DNA of 64,000 bases. It comes from an uncultured Allomuricauda sp. GTDB taxonomy: Bacteria; Bacteroidota; Bacteroidia; Flavobacteriales; Flavobacteriaceae. A program made the translations under genes and the position numbers. The notes under the pieces are model-generated. The model worked only from the letters and a program-made list of their open reading frames with translations, made no database searches and had not been told where the DNA came from. Where the stretch lies: contig NZ_CANLYK010000004.1 in NCBI RefSeq assembly GCF_947495325.1, positions 62,001 through 126,000 on the forward strand, given 5' to 3'. Below are positions 61,028 through 64,000 of the stretch, one piece after another. Numbering within the stretch: position 1 is the first letter of the stretch; the number at the start of each line of letters is the position of its first letter.

Positions 61028-62059
61028 TTAGTACATTTCACCACGAAGCGGGGTTTCAAAAATTGTCTTAAAGAGCTTTCTGGAAATATTGCTCCCCAAT
61101 AGATACATGGCTTTTGTTATGGCAGCTTCGGTCGTAATGTCCTTTCCGTTAATCATTTGCATCTCTTTTAGCTTTTCACTGGTCTCATAATGTCCCATTG
61201 AAACTGCTCCCCCAGAACACTGCGTTACATTAATAATATGTAATCCTTTGTCAATCGCTTCTTTTAATTCTTTTAAAAACCAATCATCAGTTGGTGCATT
61301 TCCTGCACCATACGTTTCCAAAATAACCGCCTTTAACCCAGATATGTTCAAAATTGATCTTAAAACTGACCTACTAAGACCGGGGAACAGTTTTAAAACC
61401 GCAATATTATCATCCATATTCCTATGTACCTGCAATGATTTTGATCGCAATGGCCTTTTACAAAGATTTGAATGATGAACTTTTAAATGTACCCCAGATT
61501 CAATTAGCGGAGGGTGGTTTAAAGATGCGAACGCCTCAAAATGTTCCGCGTTGATTTTTGTAGTTCTATTGGCCCGATACAATTTATACTCAAAATACAG
61601 ACCCACCTCTTGTACAACGGGTTTTCCTTTTTCTTTCAACGCAGCTATTTGAATTGACGTAATGAGATTTTCTTTTGCATCTGTGCGCAAATCCCCAATA
61701 GGAAGTTGAGACCCTGTAAAAATTACTGGCTTGGCCAGATTTTCCAACATAAAGCTTAAGGCTGATGCCGAATAACTCATGGTATCGCTTCCGTGGAGCA
61801 CTACAAATCCATCAAATTCCACATAATTCTCTTCAATTATTGAAGCAATGGTAACCCAATAGCCTGGATTCATATTCGAAGAATCTATAGGCTCATCAAA
61901 GGACACTCCTTTTAATTTACAATCCAATTGGTTCAACTCTGGAAGATTTCGAATCAACTCCTCAAAATTAAAAGCCTTGAGTGCCCCTGTTTTGTAATCC
62001 TTTATCATACCGATAGTACCTCCGGTATAGATAAGTAGAATGTTGGTCTTGTTTTGCAT
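61028..62059 (-). CDS. ansA: Type I L-asparaginase
   Basis: AnsA hydrolyses asparagine to aspartate and ammonia. The 343-residue product has the two catalytic triads of the family: ILLIYTGGTIGM with the nucleophilic Thr, and VVLHGSDTMSYSASALSFML with the second Thr-Asp pair; the Lys is in GDLRTDAKENLI. It has no signal peptide, so it is the cytoplasmic type I enzyme. The frame can be read from a TTG at 62077, inside tatD, but the ATG at 62059 is at the conserved start. It follows the TatD gene by 7 bases, so the two form an operon. Confidence 0.95.
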   Translation of the reverse strand: MQNKTNILLIYTGGTIGMIKDYKTGALKAFNFEELIRNLPELNQLDCKLKGVSFDEPIDSSNMNPGYWVTIASIIEENYVEFDGFVVLHGSDTMSYSASALSFMLENLAKPVIFTGSQLPIGDLRTDAKENLITSIQIAALKEKGKPVVQEVGLYFEYKLYRANRTTKINAEHFEAFASLNHPPLIESGVHLKVHHSNLCKRPLRSKSLQVHRNMDDNIAVLKLFPGLSRSVLRSILNISGLKAVILETYGAGNAPTDDWFLKELKEAIDKGLHIINVTQCSGGAVSMGHYETSEKLKEMQMINGKDITTEAAITKAMYLLGSNISRKLFKTIFETPLRGEMY

Positions 62060-62066
62060 ACTAATT

Positions 62067-62834
62067 CTAAATACCAAAAACCATTTTGGAGTTATCTGTC
62101 GTTATTGAAGCTATATCCTCGAGCGTCTTATCATATATTAAAGCTAATTTTTCCAATACCTTAATTATATATGCACTTTCATTTCGTTTTCCGCGGTATG
62201 GGACTGGTGCCAAGTAAGGCGAATCCGTTTCCAAAACAATATGTTTCAAATCAATATGTTTCAAAAATTGATCAATTTTTCCATTTTTAAATGTAGCAAC
62301 TCCACCAATGCCCAACTTCATATTATAGGATATAGCTTGATGCGCCTGTTCCAAGGTTCCCGTAAAGCAATGAAAAATTCCATAGAGGCCTTCTCCTTTC
62401 TCTTGTTCCAAAATCTCAAAAATCTCATCAAAAGATTCCCTACAATGAATTACTATGGGCAGCTTATATTTCTTTGCCAAACGTATTTGGTAGACAAACG
62501 CTTCTTGTTGCTGCTTTAAAAAGGTTTTGTCCCAATATAAATCAATTCCTATTTCACCTACCGCGCAAAACTTTCTTTCCGATAGCAATTTTTCCACATG
62601 GGACAACTCTTCCTTATAGTTTTCCTTCACATGGGTTGGGTGCAATCCCATCATTAAAAAAACATTGTCAGGATATTTGGTCTCCAAATCCAACATACTT
62701 TGTGTATAGGTGGAATCAATTGCGGGAATAAAGAATCGCTCAACACCTAATTCCATAGCATTATTGATGACCTCATCGCGGTCATCATCAAAAGCTTCAC
62801 TATATAAATGGGTATGTGTATCCGTTATTACCAT
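62067..62834 (-). CDS. TatD-family metal-dependent hydrolase/DNase
   Basis: TatD proteins are TIM-barrel metal-dependent nucleases. The 255-residue product has the metal ligands in DTHTHLYSEAF, the Glu of VGEIGIDLYW, the His of IVIHCRESFDE and the His of GIFHCFTGTLEQA, and ends with the motif ETDSPYLAPVPYRGKRNESA. All blocks are intact. It is the first gene of a pair with ansA. The start at 62834 is 37 bases from the divergent retropepsin-like gene. A role in DNA repair or 3' exonuclease activity is inferred from family members. Confidence 0.93.
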   Translation of the reverse strand: MVITDTHTHLYSEAFDDDRDEVINNAMELGVERFFIPAIDSTYTQSMLDLETKYPDNVFLMMGLHPTHVKENYKEELSHVEKLLSERKFCAVGEIGIDLYWDKTFLKQQQEAFVYQIRLAKKYKLPIVIHCRESFDEIFEILEQEKGEGLYGIFHCFTGTLEQAHQAISYNMKLGIGGVATFKNGKIDQFLKHIDLKHIVLETDSPYLAPVPYRGKRNESAYIIKVLEKLALIYDKTLEDIASITTDNSKMVFGI

Positions 62835-62871
62835 AAAGCAAAAATAGGTTTATCTTTAAGAAAAATTGTTG

Positions 62872-63312
62872 ATGAAATCCCTCAAAAAATTTCTGAAATC
62901 CAAAAACTACCTCAGAATCCCCTTGGTTCTTACGGAAACCAACCATTTTGAAATTGCCGCCAAAATAAATGGAGTTTCTGGTCGATTCATTTTGGATACT
63001 GGAGCTTCCAATACCTGTGTTGGGATGGACAAAATTGATTTTTTTAAAATGATTTCTGAGGTTTCAGATATAAAAGCAGCAGGAGCTGGTGCAACCGAAA
63101 TGGAAACCTTGGTCTCTTCCAAAAATAAAATCCAAATTGGAGAATGGAAAAAAAGCAAGCAAAAAATAGTATTGTTCGATTTAGTCCATGTCAACGAAGC
63201 ATTAACCTCTCATAATTCCCTACCTGTAGATGGGATTATAGGTGGCGACATCCTTAAAAAAGGTAAGGCCATAATTGATTATGACAAAAAAAACCTTTAC
63301 TTAAAAAAGTAA
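62872..63312 (+). CDS. Retropepsin-like aspartic protease (clan AA)
   Basis: The 146-residue product has one pepsin-type half: FILDTGASNTCVGMDKID with the DTGA catalytic motif, then AAGAGATEMETLVSSKNKIQ (flap region) and LPVDGIIGGDILKKGKAIID with the hydrophobic-Gly motif that precedes the fireman-type turn. The full enzyme would be a homodimer, as in retroviral proteases. There is no signal peptide. TTG codons at 62866 and 62869 open the frame; I choose the ATG at 62872. It stands alone between TatD and sucB and its substrate is unknown. Confidence 0.85.
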   Translation: MKSLKKFLKSKNYLRIPLVLTETNHFEIAAKINGVSGRFILDTGASNTCVGMDKIDFFKMISEVSDIKAAGAGATEMETLVSSKNKIQIGEWKKSKQKIVLFDLVHVNEALTSHNSLPVDGIIGGDILKKGKAIIDYDKKNLYLKK

Positions 63313-63328
63313 AGGCAATTGGTATTTA

Positions 63329-63343
63329 AAAAGCTTAGCTTTT
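63329..63343. terminator. Weak terminator between the retropepsin-like gene and sucB
   Basis: AAAAGC-TTA-GCTTTT can form a 6-bp stem between two convergent genes. It is short and may be only part of the true signal. Confidence 0.35.
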
Positions 63344-64000
63344 AAAGCTCCAACGCTTTTTCCACATTGTCATTCATCAATAATTCTTCTGGACTCTCAA
63401 GAGCTTCTTTTACAGCAACCAAAAATCCTACAGATTCCTTCCCATCAATGATTCGGTGGTCGTATGAAAGTGCCACATACATAATAGGCGCAATGACCAC
63501 TTGACCATCTTTGGCAATTGGACGTTCCACAATATTGTGCATTCCTAAAATAGCACTCTGCGGTGGGTTAATAATAGGCGTGGACAGCATGGAACCAAAT
63601 ACTCCCCCATTTGTAATGGTAAAAGTCCCTCCTGTCATCTCATCTACGGTAATTTCACCTTCACGCGCTCTAATTGCCAATCGTTTTACCTCAGCTTCAA
63701 CGCCTCTAAACGTCAAGTTCTCGGCATTTCGAATAACGGGAACCATTAATCCTTTTGGGCCAGAAACCGCTATACTGATGTCGCAAAAATCATAGGACAA
63801 CATTTCCTTCCCATCAATCATAGAATTTACAGCTGGGTATAGTTCCAATGCACGAACAACAGCTTTAGTAAAAAAGGACATAAAGCCCAGACTTACTCCA
63901 TGCTTCTCTTTAAAGGTTTCCTTGTATTGTTTCCGTAATTCAAAGATTGGTGACATATCCACTTCATTGAAAGTGGTCAACATTGCGGTTTCATTCTTTG
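63342..64000 (-). CDS. sucB: Dihydrolipoyllysine succinyltransferase (E2 of 2-oxoglutarate dehydrogenase), C-terminal part
   Basis: The E2 component transfers succinyl groups to CoA in the 2-oxoglutarate dehydrogenase complex. The 219 residues in the window are the C-terminal catalytic domain: [60 protein letters not shown] and the active site [13 protein letters not shown] with the catalytic His-x5-Asp-Gly group. The lipoyl and E1/E3-binding domains lie past the right edge. The FNEVDM and FMSFFTKA blocks favour the succinyl over the acetyl or branched-chain enzyme. Confidence 0.92.
   Translation of the reverse strand, partial: KNETAMLTTFNEVDMSPIFELRKQYKETFKEKHGVSLGFMSFFTKAVVRALELYPAVNSMIDGKEMLSYDFCDISIAVSGPKGLMVPVIRNAENLTFRGVEAEVKRLAIRAREGEITVDEMTGGTFTITNGGVFGSMLSTPIINPPQSAILGMHNIVERPIAKDGQVVIAPIMYVALSYDHRIIDGKESVGFLVAVKEALESPEELLMNDNVEKALEL

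Noticed and set aside
1-64000. CRISPR arrays, prophage, transposases, toxin-antitoxin or known defence genes
   Set aside because: No regularly spaced direct repeats and no integrase, transposase, Cas or restriction motifs were found in any gene read.

Overview
The window is a chromosomal, almost entirely core-genome segment of a Bacteroidota bacterium, most likely a marine-type member of the Flavobacteriaceae. The evidence is an alternative complex III / cytochrome oxidase operon (actABCDEF-coxBA) of the Flavobacterium type, a TonB-dependent receptor paired with a DUF4249 lipoprotein, DUF5916, DUF2723 and PorT-family proteins, absent Shine-Dalgarno sequences, and promoters matching the Bacteroidota consensus TTTG-N(19)-TAnnTTTG (best examples before rplM and tRNA-Gln). 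I saw no phage, insertion sequence, CRISPR array, rRNA or classical defence system.

Layout. 1-12 kb (minus strand): the tail of the window carries a partial DUF2807 gene, then the respiratory operon read from 11.9 kb down to 0.2 kb, which encodes quinol oxidation, electron transfer through c-hemes and O2 reduction. 12-18 kb: a SPOR-domain protein, then rimP-nusA-infB with a terminator-like hairpin in its leader, a DinB-like protein and tRNA-Gln. 18-28 kb: a large DUF2723 membrane glycosyltransferase-like protein, a thioredoxin-fold protein lacking its cysteines, a membrane metallophosphoesterase, CutC, a glycosylasparaginase and DNA polymerase I. 28-32.7 kb: DUF4249 lipoprotein plus TonB receptor, an NTF2-like lipoprotein and a 56-residue hypothetical.

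32.8-39 kb: a tyrosine/homogentisate degradation cluster (MarR regulator divergent from hppD-hmgA-fahA-flavin reductase-aminotransferase) with a candidate MarR operator in the divergent gap and a REP-like inverted repeat between hmgA and fahA. 39-42.3 kb: a lipocalin-like lipoprotein and DUF5916. 42.5-50.3 kb: translation genes rplM-rpsI, rpsB-tsf, pyrH-frr, split by an antisense four-gene cassette of ECF sigma factor, HEAT-repeat anti-sigma-like protein and two paralogous secreted DUF4097 beta-strand proteins. 50.4-56.4 kb: MMPL/RND exporter, asnS, rpoN and a PAP2-like membrane protein. 56.4-60.8 kb (minus): PorT-like barrel protein and an ExbB / small membrane protein / ExbD-ExbD energy-transducing operon followed by a second, duplicated ExbD-ExbD pair. 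60.9-64 kb: tRNA-Ser, type I asparaginase, TatD nuclease, a retropepsin-like protein and the 3' end of sucB.

The strongest candidates for something not fully described are the sigma/HEAT/DUF4097 cassette, the duplicated ExbD modules with a conserved periplasmic CxxC, and the same C-terminal helix-hairpin-helix module carried by both the membrane respiratory subunit ActC and ribosomal protein S2. All functional statements are from reading motifs and context; no database search was run.
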